63,134 nucleotides of DNA from IMG/VR virus record IMGVR_UViG_3300044946_000158, positions 1 through 63,134 of that record; one strand, given 5' to 3'. Positions 7,295 to 15,075 of the stretch are shown in pieces; within the stretch, counting starts at the first letter, position 1; each line of letters starts with the position of its first letter. The notes beneath the pieces were generated by a model. That model was not told the origin of the DNA. It saw only the letters and a program-made list of their open reading frames with translations, and did no database searches. The DNA comes from a virus. A program made the translations under genes and the position numbers.

Positions 7295-10200
7295 CCGCGC
7301 GGTCTAAGCCGGATAGTTGTGTCGGATGCCCATGTTTTTCCATGGGCACGGATTTCAGCGAAATCGAAGGCACGGGCTCGCTCGGCGTGATGCTCGTGGG
7401 GGAGGCCAGTGGTGAGCATGAGCAACGCGATCAACTACCCTTTCGGCCATACGCACCGGCTGGTGGTGTACTCGAACGCGTCCTTCGTCGTATGGGGGTG
7501 GACCGCCAACAGTTGGCCACGACTAATTGCTTGCGCTGCCGCCCCCGGAATAATTGGCTTGAAGGTGCGCCGTGGGAGTTTTCGGCACTCACACAATGTC
7601 GTCCAAATCTGGATGCCGCAATTTCTAGTCGTAAGCCTCGTGCGATTGTTGCGCTGGGCGGCATCGCGACGCGAGAACTCACAGGACAAGCTGGCGAAGC
7701 GCGGGGCGTGACGCATCTCGCGGGATACGTGCTCCCGCTGATGGGAGGCCTACGCAAGGTCCGGCATCCCTGTACTGAGTCTAACGAAGCAGACGGCACG
7801 CATCATCCGCATTGCCTGCTGTGTGGCGGAGAGGGCTGGTGGGAAACCGAGGAGCCTGCTGCTGCCTCTAACGCTGTGCCCATTATCCCCAATTTTCATC
7901 CGGCATTTATCAGGCGCGGAAAAGCAAGTCACATCGGCGTCTTCTCGCGCATCCTGCAACGTGCCATCAATATCGCCAAGGGAACTGACAAGAATTGGAT
8001 ATGGAACGTGGACCCGGAGGTGCACAGTGCCCAGCTTGGATACCGAACTCGCCCGACTCGACAAGATGCCGAGGACTACGCAACTCGACTGGCTGCGCTA
8101 CCTGCGGAAGAACTTAGCTACGATATTGAAACATCTGAATCGGCTTCCCTTGACGAGGATGCCCGAGAAGGATTTACTAATACTCAACTGGAACTTGTGC
8201 AATTTTCTGCTGGGCCGCTCGGTAGCATCGCCATCCCCTGGCGCGACGAATTCAAGCCCACCATCCAGCGGCTCCTGCACTCCCCCAATCCCAAGTGTGG
8301 CCACAACGTCTGGCTGTTCGACAACAAAGTCCTCCGTGCGGCGGGCGTCCGTGAAGCGCTCGACCTCACGCCGAAGGGGATAATCCATGACACGCTCGCG
8401 ATGTTTCATCACTGGCAGCCTGACCTGCCTGCTCACCTTCAATTTGCTGCTTCGTTCGTCCAATTCCCGTTCCCTTGGAAACATCTCGCTGGCACTAACC
8501 TGCCTTTCTACGGCTGCGCTGATGTGGACGCTACTCTACGGCTATACGCCATGCTTGAGGCTACGCTGAAGCGCGACGGCATCTGGCAGGGCTACATGTC
8601 ACAGGTCTACGAGGTTAGGCCCGTGCTGGCCGCGATGGAATCCCGCGGCATGCCCATCGACGACGCTGCACGCGTGGCGCTCGGCCGTGAATTCGAAATC
8701 GCGCAGGCGGAAATCGGACGCAAAATCGCTGCGCAGGTCCCACCGGACTGTGGCCTGATAGACGTGTTCGCAGGCTTGAATCCCGAACTCCGCAAATGGT
8801 TCATCGACCACGGCACGCAGCCAAAGTTCTGGCAGAAACATCCGCAGGACGAAGTGTGTGAGATGATGGTCACTCCGCGCTACGACGATGAAGGCAAGTG
8901 CTATCACTACGAGTACCGCAAGGTAAAGGTCGCAGGCGTGGACGCAGCAGGCGAGCCGTGTGAGGTCGAGGAAAGCCGCTGGTGCCGGGTGTGGGACTTC
9001 AACCCCAACTCCCGCCCGCAAGTCATCGCCTACATGAACGCCAAAGGTCACCCGGTCCCGAAGGACCGCCATCGCGAGGACGACGATGGCAACAATCCCG
9101 AGACCACCGCCGAGAAGGAACTCCGCAGGCTCGCGAACAAGACCGGGGACACCTTCTACCTGGACGTGATCGAATATCGCGGGATGACCAAGCTCCGTGG
9201 GACCTACGTGGACGGCTTCGCGCCTGGACCCGACGGCTGCGTGCATACCACGTTTACGTTTGGCTCGGCCATCGCGCAACTGACCTCCCGTAATCCCAAC
9301 ACGCAGAACTTCCCGAAGCTGAAGCCGACCGTGGCGCTCGCGACGGCCATGCGCCGGATGGTAGCCGCGAAGCCAGGTAAGGTCATCACCGAGTGGGATT
9401 ACAAATCCTGTCACGTCCAGACCCTGGGCTTTCTCGCCGAGGACCTGAACTACATGCGCATGGGCCGTCTCGACATTCATTCCTTCGTCGCCGGCCATTT
9501 CCTGAACCTGTGGGATGGCCGCAAAATCATCCACGAATCCGACGACGAACTCCGCGCGCGCTTCAAATGGCTCAAGTCCGACCCCGAACGCAAGCGGGTG
9601 CGCGATGACCAAGCCAAGCACGCGATTCTCGGCATCGGCAACGGCCTCAAGGCTCGCGGCTTGTTCGAGCGCTACATGGAATCCTTCCCGCCGCGACCAT
9701 GTCCAGCATGCTCCGGCACTGGCAAGGTACCCGGCGTGCGCGGCCTGAAACATTGCCCGGCCTGCAAGGGCCTCGCGTTCATCCCCGGTCAGCGCATCGC
9801 GGAGGAAGTGCTGGAAATTTGCGAGCTATTATTCACGAAAGTGTTCGAGTTCCAGCGCCGCGAGGTCAAGGTCGCGCACGAGCAGCAATATCTCAAGACT
9901 GATTTCGGCCACCTGCGACGGTTCTATGAGGTATTCCGCTGGGACCCCCGCAAGGGCGCCATGGCTCCCGGCGACCAGCACGAGGAAGCCATCGCGTATC
10001 GCCTCGCGAACATTGCGCACGCGCATCTCCGCGAAGCCATGAAGGAACTTGGGCGACGTGGGCTCGACGAGAAGTATGGGATGTACAATCAAATCCACGA
10101 CGCTCTGCAATTCCATTTCGATGAGCGCCTCTTGGACGAGCACGTGCAGGAGATACGCGAGGTCCTAGTCGCGCCGTCGAAGGTCCTGCGGCATCCGACC

Positions 10201-10299
10201 ATCTGCCCCGATGGCTTGGTGATTGATGTGGAAGCCGCATACGGACGCACATGGGCAATGATGGAGCCGTTGAACGTGAAACAGGAGGCCGTCGCATGA
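7291..10299 (+). CDS. Uracil-DNA glycosylase-like domain fused to family A DNA polymerase
   Basis: 1002 aa from ATG 7291 (overlapping the previous stop). An open extension to 6967 runs through two other genes. Residues 1-230 resemble family 4 UDG: CVGC near 10, GEASGEHE near 37, NCLRCRP, TQCRPNL and NFHPAF, with Cys positions fitting a 4Fe-4S site. The 3'-5' exonuclease keeps DIET (277), HN...FD (337) and YGCAD (about 407). Polymerase motif A is EWDYKSC (700). Motif B is KHAILGIGNG (near 776), with Leu at the E. coli Phe762 position. Motif C is QIHDAL (935). A CPACSGTG...CPACKG zinc knuckle (803-828) is inserted between B and C. There is no 5'-3' exonuclease domain. It is the replicative polymerase of the phage. 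Confidence 0.9.
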   Translation: MTARSKPDSCVGCPCFSMGTDFSEIEGTGSLGVMLVGEASGEHEQRDQLPFRPYAPAGGVLERVLRRMGVDRQQLATTNCLRCRPRNNWLEGAPWEFSALTQCRPNLDAAISSRKPRAIVALGGIATRELTGQAGEARGVTHLAGYVLPLMGGLRKVRHPCTESNEADGTHHPHCLLCGGEGWWETEEPAAASNAVPIIPNFHPAFIRRGKASHIGVFSRILQRAINIAKGTDKNWIWNVDPEVHSAQLGYRTRPTRQDAEDYATRLAALPAEELSYDIETSESASLDEDAREGFTNTQLELVQFSAGPLGSIAIPWRDEFKPTIQRLLHSPNPKCGHNVWLFDNKVLRAAGVREALDLTPKGIIHDTLAMFHHWQPDLPAHLQFAASFVQFPFPWKHLAGTNLPFYGCADVDATLRLYAMLEATLKRDGIWQGYMSQVYEVRPVLAAMESRGMPIDDAARVALGREFEIAQAEIGRKIAAQVPPDCGLIDVFAGLNPELRKWFIDHGTQPKFWQKHPQDEVCEMMVTPRYDDEGKCYHYEYRKVKVAGVDAAGEPCEVEESRWCRVWDFNPNSRPQVIAYMNAKGHPVPKDRHREDDDGNNPETTAEKELRRLANKTGDTFYLDVIEYRGMTKLRGTYVDGFAPGPDGCVHTTFTFGSAIAQLTSRNPNTQNFPKLKPTVALATAMRRMVAAKPGKVITEWDYKSCHVQTLGFLAEDLNYMRMGRLDIHSFVAGHFLNLWDGRKIIHESDDELRARFKWLKSDPERKRVRDDQAKHAILGIGNGLKARGLFERYMESFPPRPCPACSGTGKVPGVRGLKHCPACKGLAFIPGQRIAEEVLEICELLFTKVFEFQRREVKVAHEQQYLKTDFGHLRRFYEVFRWDPRKGAMAPGDQHEEAIAYRLANIAHAHLREAMKELGRRGLDEKYGMYNQIHDALQFHFDERLLDEHVQEIREVLVAPSKVLRHPTICPDGLVIDVEAAYGRTWAMMEPLNVKQEAVA

Positions 10300-10544
10300 T
10301 ACGCACACTGCTACTTTCCGCACTATTATTTCTCATTCCCGTCACGCTGATGCTGGCCCCGTCGCTGGTGAGTCAAGAAAAACCCTCAGAGAATAAAATA
10401 CTTATCCTTTGCGCACCGACCGACCTTGAGTCACAAGAACATCCCGTGCGCTTGTCCAGCCAAAGAATAGAAGCCTGCCTTTATACCCTAAAAAGCGGAG
10501 AAACTGAGATTAACAAATGCGGACTTCCTACGGTAAAAAAATGA
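10296..10544 (+). CDS. Small exported or membrane-anchored protein
   Basis: An 82-aa protein starting at ATG 10296 (ATGA overlap with the polymerase). Residues 4-24 (TLLLSALLFLIPVTLMLAPS) form a signal peptide or anchor. The rest is polar with three Cys, compatible with a disulphide in the periplasm. It is first in a run of exported proteins leading to the lysis genes, so a lysis or envelope role is possible. No family recognised. Confidence 0.6.
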   Translation: MIRTLLLSALLFLIPVTLMLAPSLVSQEKPSENKILILCAPTDLESQEHPVRLSSQRIEACLYTLKSGETEINKCGLPTVKK

Positions 10545-11083
10545 AAACTCTACTTGTAATCGCATTGCTTGCTATGCTGGCCGGAACCGTCAAAGCGGAC
10601 CAAACCTGGACCTACGCCGGGAACGCTATCGACTACGCCATAGGCACGAATCCCGGTCCTATCGGCCTGAACCCCTGCGGCTGCGCTCTGGACGGCACGC
10701 TCACACTGGACGCCAATGACACGGTTACGTCCTACAGCTTCACGGTAGGCGCAGACACGCTGACGCAGTTCAATTCCACAGGCTTGCTGGGCAAGGACCC
10801 GTTCGCCGTCTTCAATCCAGCCGATAACTACTTCCGCTGGGCCTTAAATCTCATCGGCGCGGACGGCACCGTAATGCATTCGCAATTCGATGGCTCTGTG
10901 AGTGACGCGATGGATTGGTCATCCAGCGGACTGTTCGTCGAAGCTGATCCGGGCACGTGGGCGGACCCGCTCGCGACGCCTGAGCCCGGCACGCTCGCGG
11001 TCTCGGCAATTGCGCTGGCGCTATTCGTTCTGGTGTACTACCATTCCACTCGAAGGGAGTCTTACACATGCAGATGCAAATGA
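10541..11083 (+). CDS. PEP-CTERM domain protein with signal peptide
   Basis: A 180-aa protein. Residues 1-20 form a Sec signal peptide (MKTLLVIALLAMLAGTVKAD). The body is a Gly/Asn/Thr-rich beta domain. The C-terminus carries TPEPGTL (PEP at about 147-149), an 18-20 residue hydrophobic helix, and then HSTRR. This is the tripartite PEP-CTERM sorting signal recognised by bacterial exosortase. ATG 10541 overlaps the preceding stop. An upstream ATG at 10517 would add eight residues before the signal. The tail runs nine residues beyond RR, longer than usual. The role may be superinfection exclusion or surface modification (inference). Confidence 0.75.
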   Translation: MKTLLVIALLAMLAGTVKADQTWTYAGNAIDYAIGTNPGPIGLNPCGCALDGTLTLDANDTVTSYSFTVGADTLTQFNSTGLLGKDPFAVFNPADNYFRWALNLIGADGTVMHSQFDGSVSDAMDWSSSGLFVEADPGTWADPLATPEPGTLAVSAIALALFVLVYYHSTRRESYTCRCK

Positions 11084-11682
11084 ACCGTCGTGAATTCACG
11101 GGCCACTTGGCTATGGGAGCATTTGTAGCGACTGCTGCTGTAGCTACCGCAGGAGTAACTTGTAACGTACCGAACTGGGTAGATACGGCTGTTAACGATT
11201 TGCCCACTATCCTAAATATTGCTACAACGGTCGCTACTATTGTGGCTAACGCGGCCACAGGCGGAGCGCTTACCCCCGCGATTGCCGCAATCATCGCCAC
11301 GGCGACAGCAGCGGTGAATGTCGCTATTCCAGTGATTCAAGACTTGATAGCGAAATACAAAGCCAATCCCACCGCAGGCATCATCGACAACATCAAGACC
11401 GCGCTGCTCGACGTGCAGAACCAGCTCGGGCAGATCCTCACCGCCGCGCATGTGGTCAACGCCACCTTGCGAGCCGTGATTACTACCTCCATGGGCCTCG
11501 CGATTGGCGTAATCACCGCGATTCTGTCACTCTTACCCGCGCCCGCTGTCGTGGCTGGGGCACTCAAGGCTCAGGCGGCCGCGCAATCCGGCTGGGTAAA
11601 GAATCCTACCAGCCCGACCACGATCAATGCCCAGCTTAATGCCTTCTTGCAAGCGAATGGCTACGGGAAATTCGTCCATTGA
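11068..11682 (+). CDS. Protein with twin-arginine-like (Tat) signal
   Basis: A 204-aa protein. MNRREFTGHLAMG (from residue 5) followed by a moderately hydrophobic Ala-rich stretch is a Tat-type signal, with RR at residues 7-8. The mature part is a series of Ala/Thr/Val/Ile-rich helices that could be membrane-active (about residues 50-85 and 140-170). GAAGGGAG precedes ATG 11068. Its start overlaps the PEP-CTERM gene by 16 bp. A Cys lies near the cleavage region (AGVTC) but the lipobox is poor. Location next to the endolysin suggests envelope action, unproven. Confidence 0.6.
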   Translation: MQMQMNRREFTGHLAMGAFVATAAVATAGVTCNVPNWVDTAVNDLPTILNIATTVATIVANAATGGALTPAIAAIIATATAAVNVAIPVIQDLIAKYKANPTAGIIDNIKTALLDVQNQLGQILTAAHVVNATLRAVITTSMGLAIGVITAILSLLPAPAVVAGALKAQAAAQSGWVKNPTSPTTINAQLNAFLQANGYGKFVH

Positions 11683-11888
11683 TAACGCTGACGCTCGCCG
11701 CCAGCCTGAACGATGACAAGTGTCTCGTGATGGAGGATGCCGTCCAGTTCTGTGCGACGGACTCCTCCCAGCCTAATACGGCCACGGTGATTTATTTCGA
11801 GTCCGGCGCGACGCTCTTGGTGAAGGAAACTCTGGAGGAGGTGCGCGATGCTATTTACAGGGAAACTACCCGCCCGGTTTCATCCTAA
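11679..11888 (+). CDS. Small beta-strand protein
   Basis: A 69-aa protein read from TTG 11679, overlapping the preceding stop (TTGA). The layout MITLTLAASLND...TVIYFESGATLLVKETLEEV is reminiscent of FlbD-like or other short 'xYFESGxxLxVKExxEEV' beta folds found in phages. This is a pattern resemblance only. The 3' end overlaps the next gene by 41 bp in another frame. Confidence 0.5.
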   Translation: MITLTLAASLNDDKCLVMEDAVQFCATDSSQPNTATVIYFESGATLLVKETLEEVRDAIYRETTRPVSS

Positions 11889-12615
11889 GACGCTCTGCGC
11901 CGAGCGCTACTTCGGGGAGGCTCTGCTGTCGCCTCCTACTGGCGCTCCTCCTGTACCTGAGAAAGTTTTCTGGGGCTATAAAATCCCCGCTGACCAGTGG
12001 CAAATGTTTGGGAACGACGTAGCGGGCGATTGCCCGATAGCCAAGACCTTCCACGCCATCATGAACTGGACCGCGCACACTGGCACGATGAAGACGTTTA
12101 CCAACCAGCAGGCTCTGGACATCTACACCGAACTGACCGGCTGGAATCCGCTTACTGGGGCCAATGATACCGGGCTAGTGCTGACCGACCTGTACGACCG
12201 CTGGCAGACCACTGGCATCTGCGGCGATAAAATCCTCGGCTGGATGGCCTTCAATCCCGCCGCGCCCAATCGCATTGAGCAGATCATTTGGGCGTGTGGG
12301 ATGGCCGATATTGGTATCCGCTTTCCCGACTCCGCGATGGTCCAGTTCAATGCTGGAGAAGCCTGGAGCGTGGTTCCTGGCACGCCGATGCCCGATGACG
12401 GCCACAATGTTCCGCTGTTCAACTTCGGCTCGGCAGGGTATCAGTGCGTAACCTGGTCCAAGCTACAAGCCATCCTGAAAGCGTTCATCGTGACCTATTG
12501 CGACGAAGCCTATGGTCCGATTCATGAAAGCTGGTTCGACATGACTACCGGCATGTCACCCAGTCATTTCAACCGCGACCAAGTGTGGGCGGATGTGAAG
12601 GCTCAGGCGGCATGA
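11848..12615 (+). CDS. Papain-like cysteine-protease-fold protein
   Basis: A 255-aa protein with a strong GGAGGAGG SD. NDVAGDCPIAKTFH (Cys62) and DDGHNVPLF (His186) are spaced as the Cys and His of papain/C39-like folds, and the first motif sits on a helix start as expected. Similar proteins are frequent in phages and environmental bacteria, but catalytic activity has not been shown to my knowledge. It overlaps the endolysin start (ATGA) and may form part of the lysis cassette as a second hydrolase, or be a surface-binding protein. Confidence 0.55.
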   Translation: MLFTGKLPARFHPKTLCAERYFGEALLSPPTGAPPVPEKVFWGYKIPADQWQMFGNDVAGDCPIAKTFHAIMNWTAHTGTMKTFTNQQALDIYTELTGWNPLTGANDTGLVLTDLYDRWQTTGICGDKILGWMAFNPAAPNRIEQIIWACGMADIGIRFPDSAMVQFNAGEAWSVVPGTPMPDDGHNVPLFNFGSAGYQCVTWSKLQAILKAFIVTYCDEAYGPIHESWFDMTTGMSPSHFNRDQVWADVKAQAA

Positions 12616-13031
12616 GCAGCAAATCGCTCGACGACCTGCAGCCGGACGTGCGCCTCCTGTGCATCAGCCTCATGCAGAAGGCAGCGCTGGGGGATATGCA
12701 TACCACACTCATCGACACCCTACGCACGGAACCCGAGCAGGTAGCGGACGTGGCCAAAGGCGTGTCATGGACAATGGACTCGCTGCATCTGCCGCAGCCA
12801 CCGGACGGTCGCGCGCGTGCGTTCGACCTAGCGCCGACAATTGTGCTCACAATTAAAAACTGGGGACCGGACCGCCCGGAATGGCAGCAGCTCGGAGCGT
12901 GGGGCGAGGAATTAGGTCTCGAATGGGGTGGGAGATTTCCGCACCCCGACCCGAGTCACTTCCAGTTACGTCATCCGTCAGCCGCAGTGCGGCAAGCGCA
13001 GGTTCCCGCCGTTACCGAACAGCAAGTATAG
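12612..13031 (+). CDS. Endolysin, M15-family L-Ala-D-Glu-type peptidase
   Basis: A 139-aa protein from ATG 12612, overlapping the previous stop. The VanY/M15C layout is visible: SLHLPQPPDGRARAFDLAP (His59, Asp72, with a short insertion versus SxHxxGxAxD), then WQQLGAWGEELGLEWGGRF and a terminal SHFQL (His116) as third zinc ligand. These enzymes cleave peptidoglycan stem peptides. There is no signal peptide, so a holin or equivalent is needed. It is the last plus-strand gene, and its 3' end overlaps a convergent minus gene by 54 bp. Confidence 0.8.
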   Translation: MSSKSLDDLQPDVRLLCISLMQKAALGDMHTTLIDTLRTEPEQVADVAKGVSWTMDSLHLPQPPDGRARAFDLAPTIVLTIKNWGPDRPEWQQLGAWGEELGLEWGGRFPHPDPSHFQLRHPSAAVRQAQVPAVTEQQV

Positions 13032-13154
13032 CACCAGCAGCACCAGCAGCAGTCCGCCGAGGCCGAAGCCTTGCGTGCGGTATGCGCCGTTGTTGTACCA
13101 GTACCCGCCACCGAAAAAGAACAGCAGGATGATGATTAATAGTATGAATAACAT
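12978..13154 (-). CDS. Short hydrophobic protein, DUF3309-like
   Basis: A 58-aa minus-strand frame from ATG at 13154. It has two hydrophobic blocks (FILLIIILLFFFGGG and GLGGLLLVLLVLYLLFG) around an aromatic/Gly turn, YWYNNGAYRTQGFG. This two-helix, Gly-rich pattern is the DUF3309 type of tiny membrane protein known in bacteria. Its 3' end overlaps the endolysin gene convergently. Position beside the endolysin makes a holin or pinholin role conceivable, but the family is not an established holin. Confidence 0.6.
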   Translation of the reverse strand: MLFILLIIILLFFFGGGYWYNNGAYRTQGFGLGGLLLVLLVLYLLFGNGGNLRLPHCG

Positions 13155-13160
13155 GGTCGG

Positions 13161-13991
13161 TTAGCTCGTCTGCGTCAGCTTGAAGCTGAGCTTCCCGGCG
13201 GGTGCGGTCACGACCACCGTCGCGCTAGCGCTGGCCACCTTGCCCGACGCATCACTCACCGTCACCGTGTATGTCCCGGCCGCCGTGTAGCTGACGGTCA
13301 CCGTGGAATTATCCGCCGAAATGCTCCCGGTCGCGCCGGTAGTCCCGCCATTGCCGTCCACGACCGCGACACTTGGCGTCACTCCTGCTGGGAGAGGCTG
13401 CGTCGCGCCGGTCTGGTCCACCACCGTCAGCCCGAAGGTGCTAGGTGTACCGACTACGCCCGTGCCATCACTCCCCGAGGCTCCCCCCGCAGTTGTGAGG
13501 GTTCCGCCGGTGACCACCGCAGTGTCCGCGCCGGCCTGCGTGAACGTGAAATTACTCGGCCCGAATCCCGCCGACGCTACCACTGCCGCGCCTTGCGCCG
13601 AATTAAGCGTGGGATCGCTGACGCCTGAGATGGCGAAGCTGTCCCCCACGTTCAACCCGTGCGGCGTCGCGGTCATTACCCCGGTCGTGCCGCCTACTCT
13701 CTGAATGCTGCTGATTTGTATCGTAGCCATGGTATCTCCTTGTTGTAGTATCAATCTGAAAGCTAACTTGGCCCCGCCCTGCAACTTTTCGAGTATCGCC
13801 GCCAGTGCTGCCAAGACCTTGTGCTGGAACCGCCGCTCCTCATGTTCCTCATGCCAGTCCTCGCGGCCCTCGCGGATGCGCTCGTTGCGATACTCGCGAC
13901 CCAGTTCCGTGTTGTATTGCTGGCGCTTGGCTTCGATTTCATCCAGTGCCTGCCGCCGCCTGCGTTCCTCGTGCTCGCTCTCCATCGTCAT
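13161..13991 (-). CDS. Charged coiled-coil region joined to Ig-like domain protein
   Basis: A 276-aa open frame made of two unlike parts. Residues 1-88 are highly charged helix (EEHEERRFQHKVLAALAAIL). From residue 88 (MATIQISS, ATG 13730) comes a beta-rich protein with a C-terminal Ig-like repeat (YTAAGTYTVTVSDASGKVAS) as in phage surface decorations. AAGGAGAT lies just upstream of ATG 13730, so the second part is probably also made alone (189 aa). The first part may be a separate gene whose stop was lost, or a true long form. The start at 13991 has a GGGGG-type SD. Confidence 0.6.
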   Translation of the reverse strand: MTMESEHEERRRRQALDEIEAKRQQYNTELGREYRNERIREGREDWHEEHEERRFQHKVLAALAAILEKLQGGAKLAFRLILQQGDTMATIQISSIQRVGGTTGVMTATPHGLNVGDSFAISGVSDPTLNSAQGAAVVASAGFGPSNFTFTQAGADTAVVTGGTLTTAGGASGSDGTGVVGTPSTFGLTVVDQTGATQPLPAGVTPSVAVVDGNGGTTGATGSISADNSTVTVSYTAAGTYTVTVSDASGKVASASATVVVTAPAGKLSFKLTQTS

Positions 13992-14019
13992 GGCCCCCGC
14001 TATTACTATAGCCCCGATG

Positions 14020-14532
14020 TCAATGGCCCCGGCTGAAGAATGCAGCTACCGCGATTATTAGGGAAATAACCGTGCCAATGGCTGCAAACACTGCAAAAAA
14101 ACTATGCGTCCCAGCTTCCTTCTGCAATTCCTTACCTATGCCGCCACTGCGGAACTCCCGCAGCCCCACGATTTCCTTCTTCATCTCGTCAATCTTACTC
14201 TCAATAGCCTTAAACTTGGCGTCGGCTTCCTCGCGTGGCAAGAGCGTTGCGGCCTGGTCCTTGAGGCTACCCCGAAACTCATTTACACTGTCGAACCTCT
14301 TTTCTGTGGCTGTCTCTGCTTTGCTGACCGCCTTCTCACTGGCGGTCAGCGCGAGCGAGGTCTTTTCATCCATAGCCCGGAAACGTTCCTCATACCGACG
14401 GTCTCGTTCGTCGGCCAGCTTCGCTAAGCTGTCTACTTTTTCCTCCAAAAGTTCCTTGAGGTCATCCAGATGACTGACCAGTTCCTTGAGGTCCGGCACA
14501 TTGGCACGTCCAGCATTTTCAGATACCGGCAT
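14020..14532 (-). CDS. Coiled-coil protein with C-terminal membrane anchor
   Basis: A 170-aa protein with a long coiled coil (about residues 14-125, including ALTASEKAVSKAETATEKRF), a Gly/Arg-rich turn, and one transmembrane helix at about 145-165 (FFAVFAAIGTVISLIIAVAA). Proteins with this 'EKAVxKAExAxEKRF' segment are common next to lysis or tail genes in diverse phages. Function is unknown. It is end-to-start adjacent to the next gene (shared A at 14532). Confidence 0.65.
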   Translation of the reverse strand: MPVSENAGRANVPDLKELVSHLDDLKELLEEKVDSLAKLADERDRRYEERFRAMDEKTSLALTASEKAVSKAETATEKRFDSVNEFRGSLKDQAATLLPREEADAKFKAIESKIDEMKKEIVGLREFRSGGIGKELQKEAGTHSFFAVFAAIGTVISLIIAVAAFFSRGH

Positions 14533-15062
14533 TAGGGCTTGACCTCTGGTGGCACTGTATCCGGCACCAAGTCTTGGGCCTTGGCCACCTGTTTCACGAC
14601 TTCCTTATTGGCCGCAGCAGCATCGGCAGCCGCGCCCGCAGCCCTATCTAGTTGCTTCTGCAACTTGTCGCCTTGCAGCTTCGGCACGTTCTCGGCAATC
14701 CAGTCGCGTAACCAACTAGGCAGCTTCTGTGACATGGCCAGCCAGTCCAACAGAGAATCCACTGAATATCCGACCAGCATGGAAATCAGCGGATTATCCG
14801 GCACGCTGAACCAACTAGGCGGCGTCCATCCTGTCCAACTTACGAGATGCACGAATCCGTAATGCCGGTAGCCGTAGAAAATCGGTATCTCGATGGCCGT
14901 GCGAATCAGGTAGGTATCCCAGTTCGCCTTGAAGTAATCACGCCGGCGAGTGATATTCGTCGACGGATTGCGCATGGCCGACCCCGCACGTTTCAGCAGG
15001 AACAGAAACTGGCCCAGCAGAAACGCAGCGTAATTTAGAGCATCACTCTCGATTGGCGTCAT
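14532..15062 (-). CDS. Putative membrane protein of the late 3' region
   Basis: A 176-aa protein with a hydrophobic N-terminal segment (residues 9-25), aromatic-rich central segments (RTAIEIPIFYGYRHYGF), and an Ala-rich helical C-terminus (AAGAAADAAAANKEVVKQ). It could span or line the inner membrane. Placement among lysis-associated genes suggests an accessory lysis or envelope role. No named family recognised. Confidence 0.55.
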   Translation of the reverse strand: MTPIESDALNYAAFLLGQFLFLLKRAGSAMRNPSTNITRRRDYFKANWDTYLIRTAIEIPIFYGYRHYGFVHLVSWTGWTPPSWFSVPDNPLISMLVGYSVDSLLDWLAMSQKLPSWLRDWIAENVPKLQGDKLQKQLDRAAGAAADAAAANKEVVKQVAKAQDLVPDTVPPEVKP

Positions 15063-15075
15063 CTACTGTATCCCC

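Noticed and set aside
8599-9753. 384-codon open frame on the minus strand
   Set aside because: It lies wholly antisense to the polymerase exonuclease/palm region. High-GC third positions of the real gene leave the reverse frame open. No SD and no recognisable motif.
11068-11160. Lipobox in the Tat-signal protein
   Set aside because: The Cys is preceded by AGVT, and Thr at -1 is not acceptable for signal peptidase II, so a lipoprotein call is not supported.
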